From CAVDWX01 sp963612735 (lineage in GTDB: Bacteria > Bacillota_I > Bacilli_A > RFN20 > CAG-826), in assembly GCA_963612735.1 (NCBI GenBank), contig CAVDWX010000082.1:1-43384 (forward strand): a stretch of DNA of 43,384 bases, read 5' to 3'. Under the pieces are notes generated by a model, which was not told where the DNA came from, did not search any database, and saw only the letters and a program-made list of their open reading frames with translations. Positions within the stretch are counted from its first letter, which is position 1; each line of letters starts with the position of its first letter. Below are positions 16,857-25,928 of this stretch, piece by piece. Position numbers and translations under genes: made by a program.

Positions 16857-17675
16857 ATGGAAAAGTTTATTAATTCGAGTTTTGTTCGTGAAATGGCAGA
16901 TATTACTTTAAATATGTATTCCCAAGGTTGGGATGAAAGAAATGGTGGTAATGTTTCTTATCTCCTACATGAAGACGAAGTTCGACAATATTTTAAAGAA
17001 GATAATTTTATTAGAGATATACCTTTAAATTTTGAAGTTCCTGATAATGTGGATGGCCTTTATTTTCTTATTACTGGAACTGGAAAATATTTTAAAAACG
17101 TTATTAAAGATCCAGAAACAAATTTAGGATTAATTAAAGTGTTTAAAAAAGAAAAAGTTGCTAAGTTATTATGGGGCTATAAAGATGGAGGCAAATTTAC
17201 TTCTGAATTTGCGGCACATTTATTAACTCACTCCACTAGATTAACAGTTGATAAAGAACATCGCATTGTTATGCATACGCATCCTACATATACCTTATGT
17301 ATGACAGCGTGTGTAAAAACTGATACCATTGAATTTACTCGTAAATTATGGAAATCTAACACAGAAGCAGTAGTGGTTTTTCCCGATGGAGTGGGAGTTC
17401 TTCCCTGTATGGTGTGTGGCACTAACGAGATTGGAGTCGCCACCGCTAATTTGATGGCAAAACATCGTCTTGTGACTTGGACTAACCATGGTGTATATGG
17501 GGTGGGAAGAAATATTGATGAAGCTTTTGGCCTAATTGAAACAGTCGAAAAGACTGCACAAGTATATATGCTCACCTTAAATCATGTGATAAATGAAATT
17601 CCTGATGAAGTTATATTAGGATTAATCAAACTTTGGAATTTAAAAGTTCTACCTGGTGTTATTGAAGAAAAATAA
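16857..17675 (+). CDS. rhaD: Rhamnulose-1-phosphate aldolase
   Basis: This 272-residue class II aldolase splits L-rhamnulose 1-phosphate into dihydroxyacetone phosphate and L-lactaldehyde, the last step of L-rhamnose breakdown. The length nearly equals E. coli RhaD (274). The substrate loop GGNVSY (30-35), the catalytic-position E117 in TSEF, zinc ligands H140 and H142 in MHTHPTY, and H211 in WTNHGVYG all line up within one residue of the E. coli active site. The SD GATGAGG is well placed. It is the first gene of rhaD-rhaB-rhaA; the rhamnulokinase starts 2 bases after its stop. Confidence 0.95.
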   Translation: MEKFINSSFVREMADITLNMYSQGWDERNGGNVSYLLHEDEVRQYFKEDNFIRDIPLNFEVPDNVDGLYFLITGTGKYFKNVIKDPETNLGLIKVFKKEKVAKLLWGYKDGGKFTSEFAAHLLTHSTRLTVDKEHRIVMHTHPTYTLCMTACVKTDTIEFTRKLWKSNTEAVVVFPDGVGVLPCMVCGTNEIGVATANLMAKHRLVTWTNHGVYGVGRNIDEAFGLIETVEKTAQVYMLTLNHVINEIPDEVILGLIKLWNLKVLPGVIEEK

Positions 17676-17677
17676 AT

Positions 17678-18970
17678 ATGAAATATTATCTTTCTATTGA
17701 TTTAGGCGCCACCAGTGGTAGACATATTGTAGGATATAAAAATAATAACGAAATTATCTTAGATGTTGTTCATACATTTCCGACTGGAATGAAAGAATCA
17801 AGTGATGGCCTAGTGTGGGACATCCCTTATTTATTTAGTGAAATAAAATTAGGAATTAAAAAAGCGTTTACTAAATATAAAAGTCTTGTTTCATTATCAA
17901 TTGATACTTGGGGAGTGGATTATGTTTTAATGAATAATGAAAATGAAATTCCTCCTTTTTATACCTATAGAAATGAAAGAAACATTAAATCTAGCGAGGA
18001 ATTGCATAAAATTATTCCTTTTCATGATTTATATTTTATAACCGGAATTCAATATCAAGCTTATAATACTATCTATCAACTCTTTGATGATTTAAAGAAA
18101 GGCCGATTAGAAAAAGCTAGCGATTATTTAATGCTACCTTCTTATTTTGTCTATAAATTAACAGGAAAGAAAACTCATGAATATACTGATGAATCAACTG
18201 GGTCATTAATTGATCCTTATACCCATCAATATGCTTATGATTTATTTGATAAAGTAGGTTTACCGAGAAGATTATTTGATGCTTTAAAACAACCAGGCTA
18301 TATAGTTGGCGATTTACTTCCTGAAATACAAGATTATGTAGGCGGTAATACTAAAGTAATACTCTGTGCAAGCCATGATACAGCGTCTGCTTTTGAAGCT
18401 GTTGAAGCAGATGATGGTATTATTTTAAGCAGTGGCACATGGTCTTTAATTGGCATTAAATCAAGCATTGCTATATGTAATGAGGAATCTTTAACCGCTA
18501 ATTTCACTAACGAAGGTGGAATTAATTATATTCGTTTCTTAAAAAATATTATGGGTATGTGGCTCGTTAATCAGCTTCAAGTTCAAAATAACATCGATTA
18601 TTTGAATATTATTCCTCATCTTAAAGATAATCCCTATATTGAAACATTTGATGTCAATGATCCCTCTTTAGTGGCACCTAAGAACATGAAAGAAGCTATT
18701 GTTAAATTATTAGAAAATAATCCACCAAAAAGCGATGAAGATTTACTTAATTCCATCTATCATTCATTAGCTAAGGCTTATAAAGAAGCGTGCGATAGTA
18801 TTGAAAAAATTACGAATCATAAGTATTTTAAAATTTATGTAGTTGGTGGTGGAGCCAAAAATTTATATTTAAATTCTTTAATTGAAAAATACACTAATAA
18901 AAAAGTAATTTCAGTTTGTGATGAAGCCACAAGCTTAGGAAATATTAAATTACAAATGAAAGTTTTATAA
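17678..18970 (+). CDS. rhaB: Rhamnulokinase, short C-terminus
   Basis: This 430-residue FGGY kinase phosphorylates L-rhamnulose with ATP. DLGATSGRHIVGY (phosphate 1 loop), SIDTWGVDYVL, the catalytic-base region CASHDTASA, SSGTWSLIG and GGGAKNLYLN are all typical of RhaB. The protein stops at GNIKLQMKVL, just after the conserved EAT-x-x-GNI segment. RhaB proteins usually run on by about 35-50 residues (E. coli 489 in total), so the final helices are missing. The stop is followed directly by the rhaA SD (AGCGAGG), which leaves no room for a frameshifted tail. The catalytic parts are present, and the enzyme is probably active; the shortening may be a lineage trait. Confidence 0.92.
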   Translation: MKYYLSIDLGATSGRHIVGYKNNNEIILDVVHTFPTGMKESSDGLVWDIPYLFSEIKLGIKKAFTKYKSLVSLSIDTWGVDYVLMNNENEIPPFYTYRNERNIKSSEELHKIIPFHDLYFITGIQYQAYNTIYQLFDDLKKGRLEKASDYLMLPSYFVYKLTGKKTHEYTDESTGSLIDPYTHQYAYDLFDKVGLPRRLFDALKQPGYIVGDLLPEIQDYVGGNTKVILCASHDTASAFEAVEADDGIILSSGTWSLIGIKSSIAICNEESLTANFTNEGGINYIRFLKNIMGMWLVNQLQVQNNIDYLNIIPHLKDNPYIETFDVNDPSLVAPKNMKEAIVKLLENNPPKSDEDLLNSIYHSLAKAYKEACDSIEKITNHKYFKIYVVGGGAKNLYLNSLIEKYTNKKVISVCDEATSLGNIKLQMKVL

Positions 18971-18984
18971 AGCGAGGTATAAAT

Positions 18985-20220
18985 ATGCGTAAATATGTAA
19001 AAGAACAATTCGCTCGATATGGAATTGATGTTTACAAAGCGATGAAGAAATTAAGCAATGTTAAAATTTCACTTCACTGTTGGCAGCTCGATGATGTTTC
19101 AGGTTTTGAAAATTCAATTTCCTTAAATGGAGGCATACAAACTACTGGTAATTATCCTGGAAAAGCCAGAAATTTTAATGAATTAACCGCTGACTTGGAT
19201 GAAGCTTTAAAATATATTCCTGGAAGTAAAAAACTAAATCTACACGCTATTTATCAAGTGGGTGAAATAGTGGAACGCTCTGATATTGGTATTGCTCAAT
19301 TTAAACCTTGGGTAGATTACGCTAAAAGTAGAGGATTAGGATTAGATTTTAATCCCACTATTTTTTCTCATAATATGCTCATGGATGGTTTAAGCCTTTC
19401 TTCCCCTGATGAAAAGGTTCGAGAATACTGGATTAAACATTGCGTCAACTCTTTAAAAATAACTGAATATTTTGGAAAAGAATTACATCAAAGAGCTTTA
19501 ATGAATATTTGGATTCCAGACGGTTTAAAAGATGTTCCTTGTGACCGACTTGGGCCTCGCAAAAGACTAGAAGAATCCTTGGATAAAATATTAAAAGGAT
19601 ATAAATATGATAAAAAAGTGATGGATGTTTCAGTAGAATCTAAAGTTTTTGGTATAGGCGTTGAAAGTTATACTGTCGGTTCTAATGAATTTTATTTAAA
19701 TTATGCTTCGAAAAGAGGAATTTTAAATCTTATCGATACTGGTCACTTCCATCCCACTGAAAATGTCGCCGATAAGATATCTTCTATGTTAGCTTTTTAT
19801 CCTCGATTAGCTTTACACGTTTCTCGACCCGTTAGATGGGATAGCGACCATGTTTTAAAGCTAAATGACGATCTTCAAGAAGTAGCGGATGAACTCGTTA
19901 AATGTAACGGTTTAGATAAGACATATATTGGTTTAGATTATTTTGATGCTTCAATTAATCGTGTTGCAGCGATGGTAATAGGAGCTAGAAATATACAAAA
20001 AGCACTTTTAAGAGCTTTATTAACACCTTGGGATATCTTAAAAGCCGCTCAAGATAGTTATGATCACACCAAGTGTTTGGAATTATTTGAAGAAATTAAA
20101 ACCTTACCTTGGAATGAAGTATGGGATGAATATTGCTTAAAACAAGGTGTTGGTCTTGACTATGAATGGTTTGATAAAGTAAAACAATACGAGAAAGATG
20201 TTCTTTTAAAACGAAAATAA
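18985..20220 (+). CDS. rhaA: L-rhamnose isomerase
   Basis: This 411-residue metal-dependent isomerase converts L-rhamnose to L-rhamnulose, the first catabolic step. The length is close to E. coli RhaA (419). The N-terminal SLHCWQLDDVSGFE, the middle VESKVFGIGVESYTVGSNEF, LIDTGHFHPTENV (metal ligands) and LHVSRPVRWDSDHV are family landmarks. The SD is AGCGAGG right after the rhaB stop. The three genes needed to process intracellular L-rhamnose are thus present, but there is no rhamnose permease or mutarotase in the window. The stop is 3 bases from the stop of the convergent AraC gene. Confidence 0.96.
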   Translation: MRKYVKEQFARYGIDVYKAMKKLSNVKISLHCWQLDDVSGFENSISLNGGIQTTGNYPGKARNFNELTADLDEALKYIPGSKKLNLHAIYQVGEIVERSDIGIAQFKPWVDYAKSRGLGLDFNPTIFSHNMLMDGLSLSSPDEKVREYWIKHCVNSLKITEYFGKELHQRALMNIWIPDGLKDVPCDRLGPRKRLEESLDKILKGYKYDKKVMDVSVESKVFGIGVESYTVGSNEFYLNYASKRGILNLIDTGHFHPTENVADKISSMLAFYPRLALHVSRPVRWDSDHVLKLNDDLQEVADELVKCNGLDKTYIGLDYFDASINRVAAMVIGARNIQKALLRALLTPWDILKAAQDSYDHTKCLELFEEIKTLPWNEVWDEYCLKQGVGLDYEWFDKVKQYEKDVLLKRK

Positions 20221-20223
20221 ATA

Positions 20224-21177
20224 TTAAGCGTTCGGTTTTTGCTTTTTACGATAATCGTTAGGAGAGCAGTTAAACACTTTCTTAAAGTTATTATAGAAGC
20301 TTAAATTGTTCTCATAACCAATAAGCTTAGTAATCTTAGAATTAGAATAATCGGTATACGTTAGATAGTATGCCGCTTTTTCTATCTTCTTTTCGATGAT
20401 GATATCTTTAAAAGACTTGCCAGTTTTGCTTTTCACTAAAGCTGAAAAATATTTAGAATGATAACCAAAATAAGATGATGTTCCTTCTAATGAGATGGTA
20501 TCAATATTTTGATTAATGTATGTATATAATCTAGTTGTAAATTCATCGTTATTTGAATCATTATTAGTTTTAAGCATTTCCATTAATAGAAGCACCAAAA
20601 GATTATCGAAAGAAGTTTGTGAATATTCTTCGTTATTCAAAAACATTTCGATTAAGACGTCGATTAATTTCTTAAATATCTTAGTGAGATTTTTACAAAC
20701 GATATATTTATTTTCATTCCTTTTATCTTCACTAAAGAAACATTTGGAATCGAATAAAACTTTATAATATGAAGATTTAAAGAATTCTTTATCTATAATA
20801 ATGTTCAACACAATTGCGTCTTCACTAGTTCTTAATACTGAATGTTTAATTCCAGGGAATTGAATGATGCACTGGTTCTCATTAAGAGAAATGATATCGT
20901 TATAAATATCATTGATTAGTTCGCCTTTATAGACATAGATGATTTCGTAAAAGTTATGGTAATGAGGAATATCATTAAATAATGGATTATGGAGTGAGAT
21001 ATTAATATTACCTTTACCTAAGGCAACGATATTATCAGGAAAACAAACTTCATGCTCTTTTAAATATGCACGAATTGATTCCAAATCATCACTACATTTT
21101 CCTTCAGCTACTTTTAAGATAGCCTCATCCACATTGCAATTTTTTTGTTGCAATTCTTCATATAATGTTTTGTTCAT
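20224..21177 (-). CDS. AraC-family transcriptional regulator, probably for rhamnose genes
   Basis: This 317-residue protein has an N-terminal sugar-sensing cupin of the AraC type (HYHNFYEIIYVYKGE near residues 78-92) and a C-terminal two-helix-turn-helix DNA-binding domain (about 215-312: SLEGTSSYFGYHSKYFSALV, then KITKLIGYENNLSFYNNFKK and SPNDYRKKQ). It lies tail to tail with rhaA (3-base gap), so it probably responds to L-rhamnose or rhamnulose and activates rhaDBA, like RhaR/RhaS; the alternative is control of the neighbouring alpha-mannosidase gene. The second helix-turn-helix is somewhat divergent (LIGYENNLSFYNNFK instead of the usual GF-x-x-x-SYF). No SD is visible. Confidence 0.88.
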   Translation of the reverse strand: MNKTLYEELQQKNCNVDEAILKVAEGKCSDDLESIRAYLKEHEVCFPDNIVALGKGNINISLHNPLFNDIPHYHNFYEIIYVYKGELINDIYNDIISLNENQCIIQFPGIKHSVLRTSEDAIVLNIIIDKEFFKSSYYKVLFDSKCFFSEDKRNENKYIVCKNLTKIFKKLIDVLIEMFLNNEEYSQTSFDNLLVLLLMEMLKTNNDSNNDEFTTRLYTYINQNIDTISLEGTSSYFGYHSKYFSALVKSKTGKSFKDIIIEKKIEKAAYYLTYTDYSNSKITKLIGYENNLSFYNNFKKVFNCSPNDYRKKQKPNA

Positions 21178-21196
21178 ATTTTTATGATACTACTTT

Positions 21197-21224
21197 TTTA
21201 TATCAAAAAGTATAAAAAAATCAA
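21197..21224 (-). promoter_or_regulatory. Candidate promoter of the AraC gene
   Basis: On the minus strand TTGATT (21224-21219), a 16-base spacer and TATAAA (21202-21197) end 19 bases before the start codon. Further upstream, 21273-21304 is an imperfect 32-base palindrome with outer arms TTGTT / AACAA that could be an operator or the end of the alpha-mannosidase transcript. Confidence 0.4.
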
Positions 21225-21354
21225 TATTCAATACATATTATTTATAATAATAATTCATGTGTGTAACGATGCTTGTTGATAAATATTAATCAATATATTA
21301 ACAATGCTTATTTGAATATTTAAGTTCGTCTCCATGTGAGGAAAAAAGTTTAGG

Positions 21355-23805
21355 TTAAATTATCATTTCTTCCATTTCTTCTAAGGTTCTTTTTGTAGGA
21401 TTATAAACAATCGTTTTAACTTCGAATTTGTTGAATGTTAAATTGATTGAAGCGTCGCCTAATATTAATAATGCTTTTTTAACATTTTCATCATTATTAA
21501 ATAAACGCAAAACATAATTATTATCTTTATCGCTTTGTTTTAATGTTACTAATTCTATTTCCTTATTAGTTAAATTAAGTTCGATATCTTTTTCTGAAAT
21601 ATGATATTCAGTTGGAAAAATATTAATTGCGAATGGTTTCATTAAAAATAATTTAGCTTCATTAGGTAGATCCTTTTTGTTGAATAAACCAATTCGATAA
21701 TGATAATCGCGCTGGCCTTGATCTAAGCGGTCGTAGTAGCGATTTTTATGGATGAGCGGTCTATCTTCTCCCATTGGATGGGCGCAGTAAACAGCGTGGC
21801 GGAGTAAAGATAGATATATCGTTCCGTCTTTATAACTAGATCCGAAAGTGCTTTTATTTAAAATTCCAAAGACTTTCTCTTCCCCAAAATCAATGTATTG
21901 AAAACGATGTGAAGCGCATTCTCTTCCATCTTCATATAGTCTTTCTTGCCCGAATATTTCTTCGCCGTAATACGCTCCTTTTTTAGCAAGAGGTAAAGCA
22001 AGCTTAAACATTTTATTTGCCCCGATAGAATAGATTGAAGCATTAATATCAACTGTCTTTTCTTCTTTATTAATGGTGTAGCAAATTCGAGCTCTATTTT
22101 CTTTGTCTTTAAAGAAAGATTCTACGCGCAACATAACTGGTCCATCTTCGATAATTTCAATGGGTTGAAGTCCTATAAATGGCCCTTCTTTTTCTACCTC
22201 TTTTAAAAGTGGAAGAGGATGTCCGTTTTTCCCTAAGCCTTTTAAATCCTCCTTTCCCATTGCCCATGGATCCTCATGGTCATCATAGATATAAGGAGTA
22301 AATAAGCCACCTGAGGCATATTCTACGCTATTCATTTTAAATGATTTTAATAATCCTGAAGTTTTTGATATACAGACATAAAAATCATCATTTTCATATA
22401 TGATATCGTTTTTAACGATTGGGAACTTTTTAGCGTTTTTGCCATGTTTTATACTAACGTATGCATCAAATCTATTCATACTCATTGGCTTTAAATCGGC
22501 CATAAAAGCAACACGTAATCGCCATATTGAATTAATCATTGATCTTTCCGCAATATTTTGACTTATTAATATATTTCCATTGATATCTTTAACTGTTATT
22601 TCAGCATAATCATCTAATCCCATATTATGAGCGGGCAAAGTCCATTCACCTTCAACAATAGTGTGCTCTAATCTCGATGAAGAAGAAAACACAAATAGTG
22701 GATAAGCACCATTTTCTGCCTTTTTAAAATTTTTCGCTAACGCAAAGAAAGCCCGAGCTTTACATTTTTCATAGCCCCTCATTGCTCTATTTAATAAACG
22801 AAGACCGTATTCCATATTGTCTTTGATAGCATCCCCAGGAAGAATGTCATGAAATTGGGCAAATAATAAATCTTTCGTCGCATTTTTAATTTCTTCTTTA
22901 GGATAAGGTATCCCTGTTCTAATAGAAGCCATCGAACATATCTTTTCCGTTTCTAATAACAATTTCTCCGCTTCTATATGTTTGATTTTAAAATCGCTTG
23001 AAGAGGTATAACATCCCGGCATAGAAGGAATTAATGATTCTTGACAAATATATGTAGGATGTATGTCAGAAAAAAACTTACTTAAAGTACTATGAATATA
23101 GGTGGTGTCTTTATCTTTACTTTCTTCAATTAGTGAAGCTAAATCAGTTAAATCTTTTCGTGAAGGTCCTCCACCGTGATTGCCCACTCCCCACATTTGT
23201 AAGACTTTTTCATGTTTATCATTTTGTCCACCCCATATTTCAGCACATTCTCGAGCAGAACCCATTGGAGTGTTGTAGCGGAAACATCTTACCGCTTTTA
23301 TTTTTGAACCATCATATCCTTCCCAAATAAATTGTTCATCTACCCAGTCTTTTTCAAATTCGAAGGGTCTCATGAAGACATATCCATCTTGTCCACATTT
23401 TTTAAGAATTTGTACTAGTCCTCGGCTATGTCCAAAAGGATCAAAATTAGTGGCTATATTTGGAAAGTAACCAAAGCGATCAAGAAAATATTGCTTTCCG
23501 TATTGAAGCTGGCGAACCATTGACTCCCCACAAGGAAGCATACAATCAGGTTGAAGATACCACCCTCCACTTATTATCCATTTACCTTCTTTTACTGCTT
23601 TTTGGATTTCTTTAAATAGACCGTTATCATATTCTTCCACCCATTCGTAAAGATTAGCTTCGCCGTGGTGAAAGGGAAAAATAAATTCTTTTCCTAAATT
23701 TATAGCACTTGCAAATGTTGCAAGAGCGGAGCTAGCTCCTTCTTCAAATTCCCAGTGCCACATGGGATCGATATGTGCCGCTGCTACTAGGTATACTTTT
23801 TTCAT
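21355..23805 (-). CDS. GH38 alpha-mannosidase
   Basis: This 816-residue glycoside hydrolase family 38 enzyme removes alpha-linked mannose. AAHIDPMWHWEFEEG near the N-terminus supplies H11 and D13 (zinc ligands), and FDPFGHS around residue 122 holds the Asp at the catalytic-nucleophile position. Further GH38 segments are FAQFHDILPGDAI (His near the zinc) and beta-sheet domains to the C-terminus. There is no signal peptide, so it acts inside the cell on imported oligosaccharides. GH38 also includes mannosylglycerate hydrolase (MngB-type), so the exact glycan is uncertain. The SD is a weak AGAGG. A separate minus-strand transcription unit. Confidence 0.9.
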   Translation of the reverse strand: MKKVYLVAAAHIDPMWHWEFEEGASSALATFASAINLGKEFIFPFHHGEANLYEWVEEYDNGLFKEIQKAVKEGKWIISGGWYLQPDCMLPCGESMVRQLQYGKQYFLDRFGYFPNIATNFDPFGHSRGLVQILKKCGQDGYVFMRPFEFEKDWVDEQFIWEGYDGSKIKAVRCFRYNTPMGSARECAEIWGGQNDKHEKVLQMWGVGNHGGGPSRKDLTDLASLIEESKDKDTTYIHSTLSKFFSDIHPTYICQESLIPSMPGCYTSSSDFKIKHIEAEKLLLETEKICSMASIRTGIPYPKEEIKNATKDLLFAQFHDILPGDAIKDNMEYGLRLLNRAMRGYEKCKARAFFALAKNFKKAENGAYPLFVFSSSSRLEHTIVEGEWTLPAHNMGLDDYAEITVKDINGNILISQNIAERSMINSIWRLRVAFMADLKPMSMNRFDAYVSIKHGKNAKKFPIVKNDIIYENDDFYVCISKTSGLLKSFKMNSVEYASGGLFTPYIYDDHEDPWAMGKEDLKGLGKNGHPLPLLKEVEKEGPFIGLQPIEIIEDGPVMLRVESFFKDKENRARICYTINKEEKTVDINASIYSIGANKMFKLALPLAKKGAYYGEEIFGQERLYEDGRECASHRFQYIDFGEEKVFGILNKSTFGSSYKDGTIYLSLLRHAVYCAHPMGEDRPLIHKNRYYDRLDQGQRDYHYRIGLFNKKDLPNEAKLFLMKPFAINIFPTEYHISEKDIELNLTNKEIELVTLKQSDKDNNYVLRLFNNDENVKKALLILGDASINLTFNKFEVKTIVYNPTKRTLEEMEEMII

Positions 23806-24431
23806 TTTTATGCCTCTAATATTTCATTGTTGTTAAATTAATTTTATAAGTCGTTTTTAAGACAACAAAGATAAATATTCAAATTTTCATCAGGCATTAC
23901 TTTTTTATTTATGAATATAGAATGTTTAAAATGTAAATGTCGTTTTAGTGAGTTTCTCTTTACGAAATACATGATTGTTTTTATTCATTTTTTGGCTCAT
24001 CTCTGTATTCAATGCGGTTCATATTTGACAGAGTTGTTCGAAACCACAATGATAATTCGCTAAAGAATGATGTTGCATCATAATTAGGATATGCTTTTTT
24101 TGTTCTTTTTTCCCTTCAGCGTAGTTTTTAGCAAAACTCAATTTGTTCAAGATGTTAACGAGTTTAAGATTTCTAAAATACTGAGTACCATAAAGGATAT
24201 CGTTTAATTCATAGCGATAAAGATCTCCAGCATTTGTGGCTTCCATCTTATTGTTATAAAAGTGATGTTTACTCATAAAATTTCCACTTTAAACATAAAA
24301 TTAACCATAACTATTACTTGATATATAGACAATATCGTTTTGACAAATTAAACTTTTTTTGTGTTTGAAGTAGGAATGTTAATGATTAACTAAAATATTT
24401 TGCTTTATATTTTATTTTTCAAAATTGCTAA
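23806..24431. other. Gene-poor stretch between alpha-mannosidase and galT
   Basis: These 626 bases lie between divergent genes and should carry both promoters. Near the mannosidase, a TATAAA-like -10 (minus strand, near 23845) sits between near-inverted 9-mers CATTGTTGT (23825-23833) and ACAACAAAG (23862-23870). On the galT side there are an isolated TTGACA (24340-24345) with no matching -10, and a 13-base palindrome GTTAA-TGA-TTAAC (24378-24390). A doubtful 85-residue minus-strand ORF fills the middle. I see no RNA gene or repeat here. Confidence 0.5.
24019..24276 (-). CDS. Doubtful small ORF, 85 residues
   Basis: This short minus-strand reading frame starts MSKHHFYNNK and ends in a His/Cys/Gln-rich tail. 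I do not recognise it. It has a weak SD-like GTGGA upstream. The frame stays open for another 31 codons after its TGA stop, which could mean a fragment of a longer lost gene. It overlaps a 50-residue plus-strand ORF (23911-24063). It may be a real small protein, a remnant, or chance. Confidence 0.3.
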   Translation of the reverse strand: MSKHHFYNNKMEATNAGDLYRYELNDILYGTQYFRNLKLVNILNKLSFAKNYAEGKKEQKKHILIMMQHHSLANYHCGFEQLCQI

Positions 24432-25928
24432 ATGATTATGATTACAAAAACTATTAATGAAGCTATCTATTATGCTTATAAACATCTTGGATTAGATGAG
24501 GAAGATATCGTTTATTTTACGAACTTATTATTGAGCTATTTTAAACAAGTTACTCCTTATAAAGGTGAGATTGATAAAAGCCATATCGATAGTTTGAAAG
24601 TACCTGATGAAATAATTGAATCCATTACTTCTTATCTCATTAGTGAAGGACTAGATAGTAACGAAGCAAATCGAAGAGCAATTTACGTTTTAGGTATATT
24701 ATCACCTCGACCGAGTGATGTAATAACTAACTTTTTTGAAAAATATAAAATAAATAAAGAAAGTGCGACTAAGTATTTATACGATTTATCTATTTATAAT
24801 GGCTATATTGCTAAAACTCAAGTTGATAAAAATGAATGGTGGTTAGCTAAATTTGATGATGGCTCAGATATTGAGATATCAATCAATTTATCGAAACCAG
24901 AAAAGAATAATAAAGATATCGCTAAATTATTAAAACCATCCACTTATGATGAATATCCTAAATGTTTACTTTGCAAAGAGAATCTTGGTTTTGAAGGTAA
25001 CGATCATCATCCAGCTAGAGAAAATATTAGAATTATCCCATTAACATTAGATAACGATATTTGGTATTTTCAGTATTCTCCTTACGTTTATTATAATGAG
25101 CATTGTATTTTGTTTTATAAAGACCATATACCGATGGAGATATCGTCTTGGACTTTTAGATGTCTATTTGATTTTATTGACCAATTTCCACATTATTTTA
25201 TTGGTAGTAATAGTGACCTTCCAATCGTTGGAGGCTCAATTCTTAATCATGAACATTTTCAAGGTGGAGAACATCTTCTTCCTTTATTATTAGCCAAAGA
25301 TAAGATTGTTATCGAAAGTAGTTATAAGAATACCGTTATATCAATCGTCGATTTTTATAACACCGCCATTAGATTAAAAGGAAAAGATAGAAATGAGATG
25401 TTAACGATTGCTAATAAAATATTAAATACGTGGTTAACATATGATGACAGCCTTAACTCTATTATTTCAAATGACGATGAAGGTAGACATAACGCTATTA
25501 CGCCACTATTAAGAAAAAATGGCGGCAATTATGAATTAACTATTATTTTAAGAAACAATAAATGCAACGATTTTTATCCGGACGGTATTTTTCATGCCCA
25601 TCCTAAGTACCATCACATTAAAAAAGAAGGAATTGGTTTAATTGAAGCCGCAGGATTATTCATTTTACCCGCTAGGCTTAAAAGGCAATGTATAGAAGTC
25701 GAAGATGTGATAGCAAAAGGATATAACAAAGAACAATATCTTGAAATATATCCTGATTTAGTTATCTTTTGTGACATGATTAAAGAGATGAAAGAAAAAC
25801 ATATTTCTAGTAAAGAATATATAAATAATGTTTGTAAGCATATTTTAATTAACACTGCAGTTTATAAGAATACTGAATTAGGACAAAAATCATTACTTAA
25901 ATTTATTGAGGTAGCCATCAATGACTGA
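24432..25928 (+). CDS. galT: Galactose-1-phosphate uridylyltransferase, class II
   Basis: This 498-residue enzyme exchanges galactose 1-phosphate with UDP-glucose in the Leloir pathway. Its length and sequence fit the Firmicutes type II GalT, distinct from the E. coli form (about 350 residues). Landmarks are the ECPLC-like CLLCKENLGFEG, GNDHHPARENIR, and GGSILNHEHFQGG (active-site region with H273 and H275). The N-terminal part up to about residue 150 is the helical extension of the class. ATG 24438 is an alternative start two codons later; neither start has an SD. The stop overlaps galK by 8 bases, so the two are coupled. No galE or galM is in the window. Confidence 0.95.
   Translation: MIMITKTINEAIYYAYKHLGLDEEDIVYFTNLLLSYFKQVTPYKGEIDKSHIDSLKVPDEIIESITSYLISEGLDSNEANRRAIYVLGILSPRPSDVITNFFEKYKINKESATKYLYDLSIYNGYIAKTQVDKNEWWLAKFDDGSDIEISINLSKPEKNNKDIAKLLKPSTYDEYPKCLLCKENLGFEGNDHHPARENIRIIPLTLDNDIWYFQYSPYVYYNEHCILFYKDHIPMEISSWTFRCLFDFIDQFPHYFIGSNSDLPIVGGSILNHEHFQGGEHLLPLLLAKDKIVIESSYKNTVISIVDFYNTAIRLKGKDRNEMLTIANKILNTWLTYDDSLNSIISNDDEGRHNAITPLLRKNGGNYELTIILRNNKCNDFYPDGIFHAHPKYHHIKKEGIGLIEAAGLFILPARLKRQCIEVEDVIAKGYNKEQYLEIYPDLVIFCDMIKEMKEKHISSKEYINNVCKHILINTAVYKNTELGQKSLLKFIEVAIND

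Noticed and set aside
23911..24063. A 50-residue plus-strand ORF with CxxCxC and CxxC, like a zinc-ribbon or transposase fragment
   Set aside because: No ribosome-binding site, overlaps another doubtful ORF, and the Cys spacing is not followed by any recognisable domain.
24019..24276. Possible use of TGA as tryptophan, which would extend the 85-residue ORF by 31 codons
   Set aside because: All large genes use TGG for Trp and several end in TGA, so the standard code fits; the ORF itself is doubtful.
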